Of a stretch of DNA of 5,614 nt, positions 1-5,520 are shown in pieces. Position numbers and translations under genes: made by a program. The stretch is from assembly GCA_049294435.1 (NCBI GenBank), contig JBAQCU010000051.1:1-5614 (forward strand). Direction: 5' to 3'. Positions within the stretch are counted from its first letter, which is position 1. Each line of letters opens with the position of its first letter. This stretch comes from UBA1550 sp049294435 (GTDB lineage Bacteria > Patescibacteriota > Minisyncoccia > Phycocordibacterales > UBA1550). The notes under the pieces are model-generated. The model was not told where the DNA came from and did not search any database. It saw only the letters and a list, made by a program, of their open reading frames with translations.

Positions 1-22
1 CCCCCCGCAAGGGTTGGATTGT

Positions 23-184
23 TCAAATCTCAAATCCTTGCTTTTTCTTGATTTTGTATAATCCTTCTAAAAAGTCAGTTCCGGCGTATCCGGCAATCAC
101 CGCCAGCCGCCAATCGTGATTGGCAAGAGCGCGGACAAGTCCGCCTAATACTCCGAAAAGAATTGAAGATAAAATTAAATCCAT
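23..184 (-). CDS. Small two-helix membrane protein, holin-like
   Basis: This is a 53-residue reading frame with ATG at 184-182 and TGA at 25-23. It starts 4 bases after the stop of the XRE gene at 189-401, so the two are probably co-transcribed. The sequence shows an N-terminal hydrophobic, glycine-rich helix (residues about 3-21, with GVLGGLVRAL). A short polar turn with NHDWR follows, then a second hydrophobic stretch (about 26-43, AVIAGYAGTDFLEGLY) and a basic tail (KIKKKQ). Two short helices, a charged tail and very small size are typical of phage holins or holin-like proteins, and the AGYAGTDFLE segment in particular recalls small holin families. That is a resemblance, not a family match. 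It could equally be a small membrane protein of a mobile element. No endolysin is seen beside it, but the window ends here. There is no clear Shine-Dalgarno sequence. Confidence 0.55.
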   Translation of the reverse strand: MDLILSSILFGVLGGLVRALANHDWRLAVIAGYAGTDFLEGLYKIKKKQGFEI

Positions 185-188
185 AATG

Positions 189-401
189 CTATTTTAACAA
201 TTCTTCCACTGAAACGCCAAACGCTTTGGCTATTTTGCGCAATGTTTCAATGGTAGGATTGTCATTTATGCCGGCTTCAATGTTGATAATGGTATTGTTG
301 GATACATCAGCCAAGCGAGCCAGTTTTTCTTGAGACAGCCCTTGTTTCTTTCGCAGAGATTCAATTCTTTTGGCTAAACTTGATTTGCTTGTTTTTGTCA
401 T
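189..401 (-). CDS. XRE-family helix-turn-helix regulator (copy 1)
   Basis: This 70-residue protein consists almost entirely of one Cro/C1-type (HTH_3) DNA-binding domain, about residues 10-69. Helix 2 is QEKLARLA and the recognition helix is around SNNTIINIEAG. The C-terminal part, NPTIETLRKIAKAFGVSVEELL, is the classic end of this fold. There is no extra sensor or dimerisation domain, so it probably acts as a small dimeric repressor or activator. It is divergent from the operon starting at 860 and is a clear paralogue of that operon's first gene (about 35 identical of 63 aligned residues). The start at 401 fits the domain boundary. Just upstream lies TATACTA (minus-strand reading of TAGTATA at 401-407), a motif also found upstream of the other XRE gene, which suggests self- or cross-regulation. 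No Shine-Dalgarno sequence is visible. Confidence 0.92.
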   Translation of the reverse strand: MTKTSKSSLAKRIESLRKKQGLSQEKLARLADVSNNTIINIEAGINDNPTIETLRKIAKAFGVSVEELLK

Positions 402-409
402 AGTATAAT
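380..409 (+). promoter_or_regulatory. Possible sigma70-type promoter, rightward
   Basis: TTGATT at 380-385 and a perfect TATAAT at 404-409 are separated by 18 bases and would fire rightwards into the gene-free stretch. Most of it overlaps the 5' end of the minus-strand XRE gene. No convincing gene lies immediately downstream, so it would make a leader or non-coding transcript across the hairpins at 545-701. In DNA this AT-rich, such matches also arise by chance. Confidence 0.25.
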
Positions 410-462
410 GGTAATATCAAATTGTAGGATTTATGGATTTCATCTATACTACTATAATGGTA
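401..462. promoter_or_regulatory. Operator-like motifs upstream of XRE copy 1
   Basis: TAGTATA (401-407) and its inverse TATACTA (445-451) face each other across 37 bases. The 10-mer TATAATGGTA occurs twice in direct orientation, at 404-413 and 453-462. The first TAGTATA abuts the start codon of the minus-strand XRE gene. The same 7-mer recurs at 808-814 before the second XRE gene. Small XRE repressors usually bind short dyads in their own promoters, so these are plausible binding sites. This is inference from motif recurrence only. Confidence 0.35.
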
Positions 463-544
463 CTAAAATTTTTTGATAAAGTCAAAAAACAATCCCGCCC
501 CCGCCAAATCAGAAATGCAAGGAGTGTTTTTTCTTTCGGGGTTG

Positions 545-560
545 CTGGCGTACTCGCCAG
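545..560. repeat. Short GC-rich hairpin
   Basis: CTGGCG (545-550) and CGCCAG (555-560) pair perfectly around the loop TACT, with G-T wobble extension outwards. No T-run follows, so it is not a standard terminator. It is the first of three consecutive stem-loops leading into the 95-base repeat and may be part of one structured element. Confidence 0.5.
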
Positions 561-581
561 TGCGTGGGGCTTCAATGCGGA

Positions 582-631
582 CGAAGTTTTGGCAAAACTA
601 TTTTTTGGGGAAAGGATTTGCCAAAACTTCG
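582..631. repeat. Perfect 15-base inverted repeat, 20-base spacer
   Basis: CGAAGTTTTGGCAAA (582-596) is matched exactly by its reverse complement at 617-631, giving a 15-bp stem with a 20-base loop (597-616). It sits 9 bases before the 95-base repeat. It may belong to the same larger element, in which case the right-hand copy should also contain it just past the window edge. It lacks a following T-tract, so a Rho-independent terminator is not well supported. A structured RNA or a recombinase/protein binding site are alternatives. Confidence 0.7.
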
Positions 632-640
632 GCTGATTGA

Positions 641-735
641 TTTTTGAATTCGGATGTCGCAAATGAAAAAGGAGGGGTTTGGGGAGGAATTTTCCATTTG
701 CTCCGCTGATTTCTTTTGGCGAATTTCGGGTGGGC
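641..735 (+). repeat. 95-base repeat, left copy (inverted partner at 5520-5614)
   Basis: Read on the plus strand, this matches the minus strand of 5520-5614 at 92 of 95 positions without gaps. The differences are at 666, 724 and 731. The two copies enclose 4784 bases holding the whole four-gene operon. The repeat contains a stem-loop (659-701). The match may extend further left, because the right copy is cut off by the window edge at the position corresponding to 641. It could be a terminal repeat of a mobile cassette, or two members of a dispersed intergenic repeat family that happen to face each other. Confidence 0.9.
659..701 (+). repeat. Stem-loop with G-rich mirror-symmetric loop (left copy)
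   Basis: The arms are 659-670 (GCAAATGAAAAA) and 690-701 (TTTTCCATTTGC). They pair at 11 of 12 positions, with a mismatch at 666/694. The loop carries GGAGGGGTTTGGGGAGG (671-687). The segment 669-689 reads the same forwards and backwards on one strand, a perfect purine-rich mirror repeat. Four runs of at least two G allow a two-layer G-quadruplex, and mirror purine tracts can form triplex DNA. Function is unknown. Confidence 0.7.
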
Positions 736-793
736 AATACAAAGAAACTCCCTAAAAATTCATTTACAAAATTGTTTAAATTATGTATCATTG

Positions 794-814
794 TAGTATC
801 AAGAAATTATACTA
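794..814. promoter_or_regulatory. Candidate XRE operator before the operon
   Basis: TAGTAT (794-799) and ATACTA (809-814) form a 6-bp dyad with a 9-base spacer, a size typical of Cro/C1-type operators. It lies about 20 bases upstream of the likely -10 box at 834-839. TATACTA (808-814) also occurs at 445-451 and, inverted, at 401-407 next to the other XRE start. Assignment to either XRE protein is inference. Confidence 0.35.
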
Positions 815-833
815 TATATCATATTCTATATAT

Positions 834-839
834 TATAAT
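834..839 (+). promoter_or_regulatory. Probable -10 box of the operon
   Basis: A perfect TATAAT lies 20 bases before the ATG at 860, which would give a leader of roughly a dozen bases. No good -35 is present: the hexamers 16-18 bases upstream are AT-rich and unlike TTGACA. Activation or an AT-rich UP-like context may compensate. An alternative -10 is TATACT at 808-813. Confidence 0.4.
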
Positions 840-859
840 GTTAAACAATTATAAAAGCA

Positions 860-1060
860 ATGTCAAATAATATTTCGGACAATTTAAGAAAGCTAAGAGG
901 TAAAAAGGGCTACTCTCTCGAAAAGATAGCTCGCCTTGCTGATTTATCGCTCAATACCATTGTTAAGGTTGAAAATGGCGTTAATCAGAATCCGACAATC
1001 GAAACTCTAACCAAGATCGCCAAGGCGTTGGAAGTTGGCGTTGATGATCTAATAAAATAA
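860..1060 (+). CDS. XRE-family helix-turn-helix regulator (copy 2), operon leader
   Basis: This 66-residue single-domain Cro/C1-type DNA-binding protein has helix 2 around SLEKIARLA, a recognition helix around SLNTIVKVENG, and the conserved tail NPTIETLTKIAKALEVGVDDLI. It lacks any sensor domain. It is the first gene of the operon and ends only 2 bases before the protease gene, so it almost certainly controls or is co-expressed with the cassette. It is paralogous to the XRE protein on the opposite strand at 189-401. Most differences lie in the N-terminal helix and on the recognition helix (SNNTIIN versus SLNTIVK), so their operators may be related but not identical. The start at 860 fits the domain edge. 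No Shine-Dalgarno is visible (ATAAAAGCA precedes the ATG). Confidence 0.93.
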   Translation: MSNNISDNLRKLRGKKGYSLEKIARLADLSLNTIVKVENGVNQNPTIETLTKIAKALEVGVDDLIK

Positions 1061-1062
1061 TT

Positions 1063-1977
1063 ATGAAAAAACTATATAGAAAAATAAATGAATTGTGGAT
1101 GAGGTATAAAAAATGGGGTGAGAGTAGTATTGTTGGTGATTTTATTGTTAATACAGGTAGAATCGTTTTTATTATTACTATTTTTTTCCTTATCTTTTAC
1201 GCTTTTTCTCTACTAGATTCTAGTAATAAATCTTCTGAAGAATCTTCTATAAGTGATTCTGGTAGTACGACAAACGATAACTGCTCTGTCACTGGTATCA
1301 ATTTACACGGAATGATAGTCACATATATTCCACTCCATAGCGAAAGCGATACTTTTTTTAATTATGATAGTGTGGCAAGTGAAAATGTTATCGGGACGAT
1401 TAAAGAAGCAAATAAAGATTCAAAAATAAAAGCCATTGTCGTTGAGGTAGACTCTAGCGGTGGATTTCCTGTTGCTGGCGAAGAAATTTCTGACGCTATA
1501 AAAAATAGTGAAAAACCGATTGTGGGACTTATAAGAGAAACTGGTGCTTCTGCTGCATATTGGGCAATAAGTAGTGCTGATAAAATCTTTGCATCAAAAA
1601 ATTCTGATGTGGGAAGTATCGGAGTAACTATGTCTTATTTAAGCAATGTGGAAAAGAATAAGAAAGACGGATATACATTTGAGCAAGTAAGCATTGGAAA
1701 ATATAAAGATTCTGGGTCTCCTGATAAACCTCTAACGAGCGAAGAGAAAGCCTTATTCTTAAGAGATTCCAATATTATATATGAGAATTTTGTTAAAGCA
1801 GTATCACAAAATCGTAATATTCCAATAAATGAAGTTAAGGGTTTTGCTGACGGATCAACTGTTTTAGGAGAAAAAGCAAAATCACTTGGTTTGATTGACC
1901 AGATTGGTGGAATCAACGAAGTTGAAAAATATCTTGAAGAAATAATTGGAGAAAAACCAGAAATTTGTTGGCAGTAG
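1063..1977 (+). CDS. Membrane-anchored S49 serine protease, SppA-like
   Basis: This is a 304-residue protein of the S49 (signal peptide peptidase A) family, close in length to the short Bacillus-type form rather than the double-length E. coli enzyme. One transmembrane helix (about 33-51) follows a strongly basic N-terminus and is followed by an acidic, serine-rich linker (52-72). The positive-inside rule therefore places the catalytic domain outside the cytoplasm. Family motifs are DSSGG (130-134, the usual NSPGG), GASAAYW with the likely nucleophile Ser163, GSIGV (184-188), and GKYKDSGSP with the likely base Lys215. The Ser-Lys spacing of 52 equals that known for Bacillus subtilis SppA. The C-terminal ADG and GLIDQIGG segments are also typical. 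SppA enzymes degrade cleaved signal peptides or other membrane-associated peptides. Phage S49 relatives process capsids, but the transmembrane anchor argues against that. The substrate here is unknown. The gene ends in tandem stops (TAG TAA). Confidence 0.92.
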   Translation: MKKLYRKINELWMRYKKWGESSIVGDFIVNTGRIVFIITIFFLIFYAFSLLDSSNKSSEESSISDSGSTTNDNCSVTGINLHGMIVTYIPLHSESDTFFNYDSVASENVIGTIKEANKDSKIKAIVVEVDSSGGFPVAGEEISDAIKNSEKPIVGLIRETGASAAYWAISSADKIFASKNSDVGSIGVTMSYLSNVEKNKKDGYTFEQVSIGKYKDSGSPDKPLTSEEKALFLRDSNIIYENFVKAVSQNRNIPINEVKGFADGSTVLGEKAKSLGLIDQIGGINEVEKYLEEIIGEKPEICWQ

Positions 1978-1996
1978 TAAAATATTACAGTAATTT

Positions 1997-4900
1997 ATGC
2001 AATTGCAAACTAAAATTTTACTAAAAGAACTATTAAATAGTTGGGGTGAATGGGATAAACACAGAAACTACTATATTTGCGATCTATTCCCAGCTTTAAT
2101 AGAAAACCCGTCGAGAGGCACGGAAAAAGAAAAGGAGTTAATCTTACAAATAAAAAACTTAACGACAGTTTCTGAATTGTCTGAATTGAAAAGTAGTTTT
2201 AATGAAATTATCGATAGTGATTGTTCGGTCGATGATATTATTAGTGAAATTAGATCTCTAATATTGTTAGGAGATTTTGTTAGTGCGGATAAGCTATTCA
2301 ATCAGATAAAAGATTTATCTATAAATAGATTACTGGCTAATGAATATGGAAGACTAAAAGAAGATTTTAATAAAAAGATATGTGATCAAATAAATGATTT
2401 ATTAGATTTATATAAATTTACAGAAGCAGAAAATGTATATTCAAAAAGTAAGAATCTTTTAAAAGATTATAATTTCAGTGATTCTAAAAAAGAATATTTA
2501 AAAAGGCAGGAAGAAGAATTAATGCGGGAGGAGGAGGAAAAGCTGGAGAAAGAGCGAGTGAGAAGAATTGTAGAAACTCTTTCCCACGCTCAGTTGTTGT
2601 TGGATAACGATAATCTTGTTGCAGCTGAAAAATTTGTTTTAGAAAATCAATCCGATGAGTTACTTAAAAAGTATGAGAATCTAAAGTTCGAGTTTATTAA
2701 GAAAGATTTGCGTAAGTTGGAAAAGGAACTCAGAGAGAAAGATAAAAGGTACGTGGACGGATATTTTGACGATGAGAAAGCAACAGTTCTTTCAACTACT
2801 GACAAAAATATTCTTGTTCAGGCTCGTGCGGGTTCTGGGAAAACAGAAACCATAGCATTAAAAGTACGACAGCTTATCAAATTTTATGGGGCAAAGCCGG
2901 ATGAAATTTTAGTGCTTGCTTTTAATAACAAAGCGGCGGACGAATTTCGTGAACGTATAAATAAATATTGTGCTGATGGATTTGCAACAGAAGCAAATAC
3001 ACTAACTTTTCACGCGCTAGCTAATCGAATTGCAAGTACAGAAAAAGATCAATTGGTGGATAAAAAATCATACAGCAAGGAATATAATCGACACGGGAAA
3101 GACGAGACACTTCAAATTGATTTTGTACGAGAATGTTTTAATGAAGTAGAGGATAGAGACAGAAGTTTAATAGGAAAATTATTTTATTTGTTTCTGAAAG
3201 CGGCATCGGAAAAAATACAAGGTGCCATGAACAATAGTGAATATTATTTGTATTTAAGAAATCAGGAGTATACAACCATTGCGGGCGAGTTTGTGAAATC
3301 TGTAGGTGAAAAATATATAGCAGATTTTCTATTTGAGCATAAGATTTCTAAAAACGGAAAAGATCTTGAATATGCCTATGAACGCAACATAAAGAAACAT
3401 CTTAGTATAAAGTACCCCTACAATCCTGATTTTTCCTTATTCTACACAGAGGACAAGCAAAGAGAGCAATTACAAGCCGTGATTGAGTATTTTGGTTTTA
3501 CGGAAAAAAGTCCGGGGTATCCCGGTTTCTTTGAGAAAGAACAAGAATCGCGGAAATACTTGAAAGAATCAGATGAAAAAAGAGAGTTGTTTTCGGATGG
3601 GAATACGAGTTTTATTGAAATGTCGCAAGATGATTTTGACGATATAAAAATTGATTCCTCTCTTGACGACGAACAAATCCGCGGCGAATTTGAAAAAATC
3701 ATCCAAAAACGATTGAGTGGGAACGGGTTTGATGTTTCAAACAGATTAAGTGAAAAAGAAATACTGGGAAAAATTCCTAAAGTGGAAAGGCGCAAGAAGA
3801 AATTAGTGGAACAGATAACCCAATTCATCAATAAGGCGCAAAAAATATCTTATGATCCTGATAAAGTCAGAGAGATTTCTGAAGCAGAAAAGCTCAACGC
3901 TAACTTGAATAAACGCAACGAATACTTTATAAAAATAGCTTGTCGAGTGTATGACGAATATCGTTCTCGGTTAGAAAAAAAGAATTGTACTGATTTTGAT
4001 GGTCTTTTTCTTGATGCAATAGATAAAATTATTAATGAAGGTGAAAAATGTAAAATTATGCCCACCTTTGGAAACAAGGAAATAGAGATTAAAAATATAA
4101 AGTATATTTTAATTGACGAATATCAGGATTTTTCAGAACTCTTTTTTAGACTGATAGATGAAATTAGGAATGTAATTATAAATGCCAATAAATCAATTTC
4201 TTTTTTCTGCGTTGGAGATGATTGGCAAGCAATCAATGGATTTGCTGGTTCGGATTTAAAATATTTTGATAATTTTGATTCTAAGAATGGAAATTATTTT
4301 CCTGGTGGAATCAAAACTGAACTTTTAACGAATTATAGAAGCAAAAAAAATATTGTTTTGCACTCAAACAGCCTTATGGATAGTCTTGGTCAGGGTGGGA
4401 AACCAGAAAAAGATAAACCAGAAAAAGATAAACCGGATGGTGCAGTATATCTTTCCGAGCTATTGCGAGTTGAACTAAGAAATGATCAGGAACATATAGA
4501 CGAACACTTTAAGGATAAAAAATATATAGATGCGGCGCGTTCACTTTTGGGCAAGGAAGACACAAATAAATCAATTCCCTTGGAGATTGCCCGTTATTTG
4601 AAAACCGTAGAATATATCGTGAGCAATAAAGTGGATAGCAAAAAAGAAGTCTGCCTATTATTTCGTGCTAATAAGCTACGCGGTTTACCGATAGCAAAGT
4701 TTGCGGACAAGATTGGGGAGTGGAGTCCGAAACGGCCAAAGATATTAAAGAAAAAAGTGAACGGAAAAGATGTGTTGGTAAATATAGATTACTCAACAGC
4801 GCATAGTTTTAAGGGTAAGGAAAGAGATGTGGTTATTATTGTTGGTGCGAACCGTAGAAGTTTTCCGAAATTTCATCCAGATAATGAACTTATGGAGGTG

Positions 4901-5065
4901 CTAGGAGTTACGATGCAGAAAGTGAGAGACGAAGAACAACGATTATTCTATGTAGCAATTACTCGAGCAAGAGAAGAATTATATTTAGTATACGATGAAG
5001 AAAAAGGGTGCTCCGATTTTATTTCCGAAATTAAATCAAATGGGTGGCAATATTTGACAATCTAA
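1997..5065 (+). CDS. UvrD/helicase IV-type superfamily 1 helicase with nuclease-like insertion
   Basis: This 1022-residue ATP-dependent DNA helicase carries a near-complete motif set: Walker A AGSGKT (278-283), motif Ia AFNNKAADEF (308-317), TFHALA (337-342), DFDGLF (666-671), motif II IDEYQDF (Asp707, Glu708), motif III VGDDWQAINGF (739-749), motif IV LTNYRS (777-782), motif V STAHSFKGKE (933-942) and motif VI LFYVAITRAREEL (arginine 990). The N-terminal ~250 residues are helical and charged. They contain three similar hairpin units (90-101, 135-148, 200-214; pattern LL..F..AE) and coiled-coil-like stretches (163-190, 222-250). Between motif Ic and motif II, residues about 431-545 resemble the PD-(D/E)XK-like segment of some helicase IV relatives, with EKYIADFLFEH (Glu438), YPYNPDF (Asp478) and IEYFG (Glu497). 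The Q-motif glutamine appears replaced by Lys261. It is much larger than GajB of Gabija, and no OLD-family nuclease is present. The gene follows the protease by 19 bases without a Shine-Dalgarno sequence. Confidence 0.93.
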   Translation: MQLQTKILLKELLNSWGEWDKHRNYYICDLFPALIENPSRGTEKEKELILQIKNLTTVSELSELKSSFNEIIDSDCSVDDIISEIRSLILLGDFVSADKLFNQIKDLSINRLLANEYGRLKEDFNKKICDQINDLLDLYKFTEAENVYSKSKNLLKDYNFSDSKKEYLKRQEEELMREEEEKLEKERVRRIVETLSHAQLLLDNDNLVAAEKFVLENQSDELLKKYENLKFEFIKKDLRKLEKELREKDKRYVDGYFDDEKATVLSTTDKNILVQARAGSGKTETIALKVRQLIKFYGAKPDEILVLAFNNKAADEFRERINKYCADGFATEANTLTFHALANRIASTEKDQLVDKKSYSKEYNRHGKDETLQIDFVRECFNEVEDRDRSLIGKLFYLFLKAASEKIQGAMNNSEYYLYLRNQEYTTIAGEFVKSVGEKYIADFLFEHKISKNGKDLEYAYERNIKKHLSIKYPYNPDFSLFYTEDKQREQLQAVIEYFGFTEKSPGYPGFFEKEQESRKYLKESDEKRELFSDGNTSFIEMSQDDFDDIKIDSSLDDEQIRGEFEKIIQKRLSGNGFDVSNRLSEKEILGKIPKVERRKKKLVEQITQFINKAQKISYDPDKVREISEAEKLNANLNKRNEYFIKIACRVYDEYRSRLEKKNCTDFDGLFLDAIDKIINEGEKCKIMPTFGNKEIEIKNIKYILIDEYQDFSELFFRLIDEIRNVIINANKSISFFCVGDDWQAINGFAGSDLKYFDNFDSKNGNYFPGGIKTELLTNYRSKKNIVLHSNSLMDSLGQGGKPEKDKPEKDKPDGAVYLSELLRVELRNDQEHIDEHFKDKKYIDAARSLLGKEDTNKSIPLEIARYLKTVEYIVSNKVDSKKEVCLLFRANKLRGLPIAKFADKIGEWSPKRPKILKKKVNGKDVLVNIDYSTAHSFKGKERDVVIIVGANRRSFPKFHPDNELMEVLGVTMQKVRDEEQRLFYVAITRAREELYLVYDEEKGCSDFISEIKSNGWQYLTI
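4400..4434 (+). repeat. In-frame 15-base tandem repeat inside the helicase gene
   Basis: The unit AAACCAGAAAAAGAT occurs twice perfectly (4400-4414, 4415-4429), followed by a partial third copy (AAACC). It encodes KPEKD repeated, at residues 802-811, in a charged loop between motifs IV and V. Slippage here would add or remove five residues without a frameshift, so copy number may vary between strains. Confidence 0.85.
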
Positions 5066-5067
5066 TT

Positions 5068-5520
5068 ATGGATAAAAACCAATTTTCAAACAAACAAATA
5101 AAAGTCGGTGGGACTACTGGTGTGAAAATAGTATCAACCGAACATAAAGACGATGATTATAATGTACGCTCTCTTTCCAATAAAAAAGCCAGCGAAACTG
5201 GACATGTTGTAATTGCCGAACTTTTTCCAAAAGATGAGAGTTTGCCACGATTTGAATTTCGCATCGGTCATGATGATGGGAATAAAGTAGACGTGGATAT
5301 CCTTTTCGGCGACAAAAATTGTAACCATTTATGGAAAGAGAAAGGATATGAGGGACACCATACAAAACTTACTGATGACGAAAAGCGAGAATATTCGGTT
5401 TCAATTGAAATACCTGGGCGTAAAATATTTAAGGGTATCGTTAAAGTAGGACTGCTCACGGAGCTTAATCTCCATGATAAAGTTACCATAGGTGAAAGTG
5501 TAGATGTTAAAATTATTTAG
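5068..5520 (+). CDS. Unrecognised 150-residue protein, last gene of the operon
   Basis: I do not recognise this protein. It is soluble, with no signal peptide or membrane helix, and is rich in charged residues and alternating hydrophobic patterns suggestive of beta strands (HVVIAELF, RFEFRIG, KVDVDILF, YSVSIEI, KGIVKVGLL). A cluster of possible metal ligands sits in the middle: His68, Asp69, Asp70, Cys85, His87, His97, His98. I chose ATG 5068 because it gives a TAA-TT-ATG junction with the helicase gene, identical to the junction between the XRE and protease genes. A GTG at 5044 in the same frame would add eight residues and overlap the helicase by 22 bases, and is less likely. The tight coupling suggests a partner or accessory to the helicase. 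Its TAG stop shares its last base with the 95-base inverted repeat. Confidence 0.8.
   Translation: MDKNQFSNKQIKVGGTTGVKIVSTEHKDDDYNVRSLSNKKASETGHVVIAELFPKDESLPRFEFRIGHDDGNKVDVDILFGDKNCNHLWKEKGYEGHHTKLTDDEKREYSVSIEIPGRKIFKGIVKVGLLTELNLHDKVTIGESVDVKII

Larger units (their letters stand above)
402..859. other. 458-base intergenic region without a convincing gene
   Basis: This stretch separates the two divergent XRE genes. From left to right it holds operator-like motifs (401-462), a short GC-rich hairpin (545-560), a perfect 15-base inverted repeat (582-631), the left copy of a 95-base repeat (641-735), and an AT-rich promoter region (about 740-859). The promoter region includes a 10-base inverted pair, AATTGTTTAA (770-779) and TTAAACAATT (841-850). 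Open frames exist here on both strands (for example 433-636 plus and 444-791 minus). They run straight through the hairpins and repeat and show no recognisable domain, so I treat them as non-coding. Confidence 0.6.

Noticed and set aside
109..124. 7-bp inverted repeat GCCAATC/GATTGGC
   Set aside because: It lies inside the small holin-like gene with a 2-base loop, and nothing else supports a regulatory role.
433..636. Plus-strand 67-residue reading frame
   Set aside because: It runs through two hairpins (545-560, 582-631), has no recognisable domain or start signal, and its composition follows the inverted repeats. Non-coding repeat DNA explains it better.
444..791. Minus-strand 115-residue reading frame
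   Set aside because: It spans the whole 95-base repeat and both hairpins. The open frame seems a by-product of repeat composition, with no family resemblance.
679..870. Plus-strand 63-residue reading frame
   Set aside because: It starts inside the repeat, crosses the operon promoter region and overlaps the start of the second XRE gene.
1063..1977. Phage S49 prohead protease
   Set aside because: The N-terminal transmembrane anchor and SppA-type motif spacing fit a membrane peptidase, and no portal or capsid gene is nearby.
3512..3525. CCGGG/CCCGG short palindrome in the helicase gene
   Set aside because: It is explained by codons for a Pro-Gly-Tyr-Pro-Gly stretch and is too short to call.
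1997..5065. Gabija GajB or housekeeping UvrD/PcrA
   Set aside because: The protein is much longer, has an unusual N-terminus and a nuclease-like insertion, and no GajA-type OLD nuclease is adjacent.
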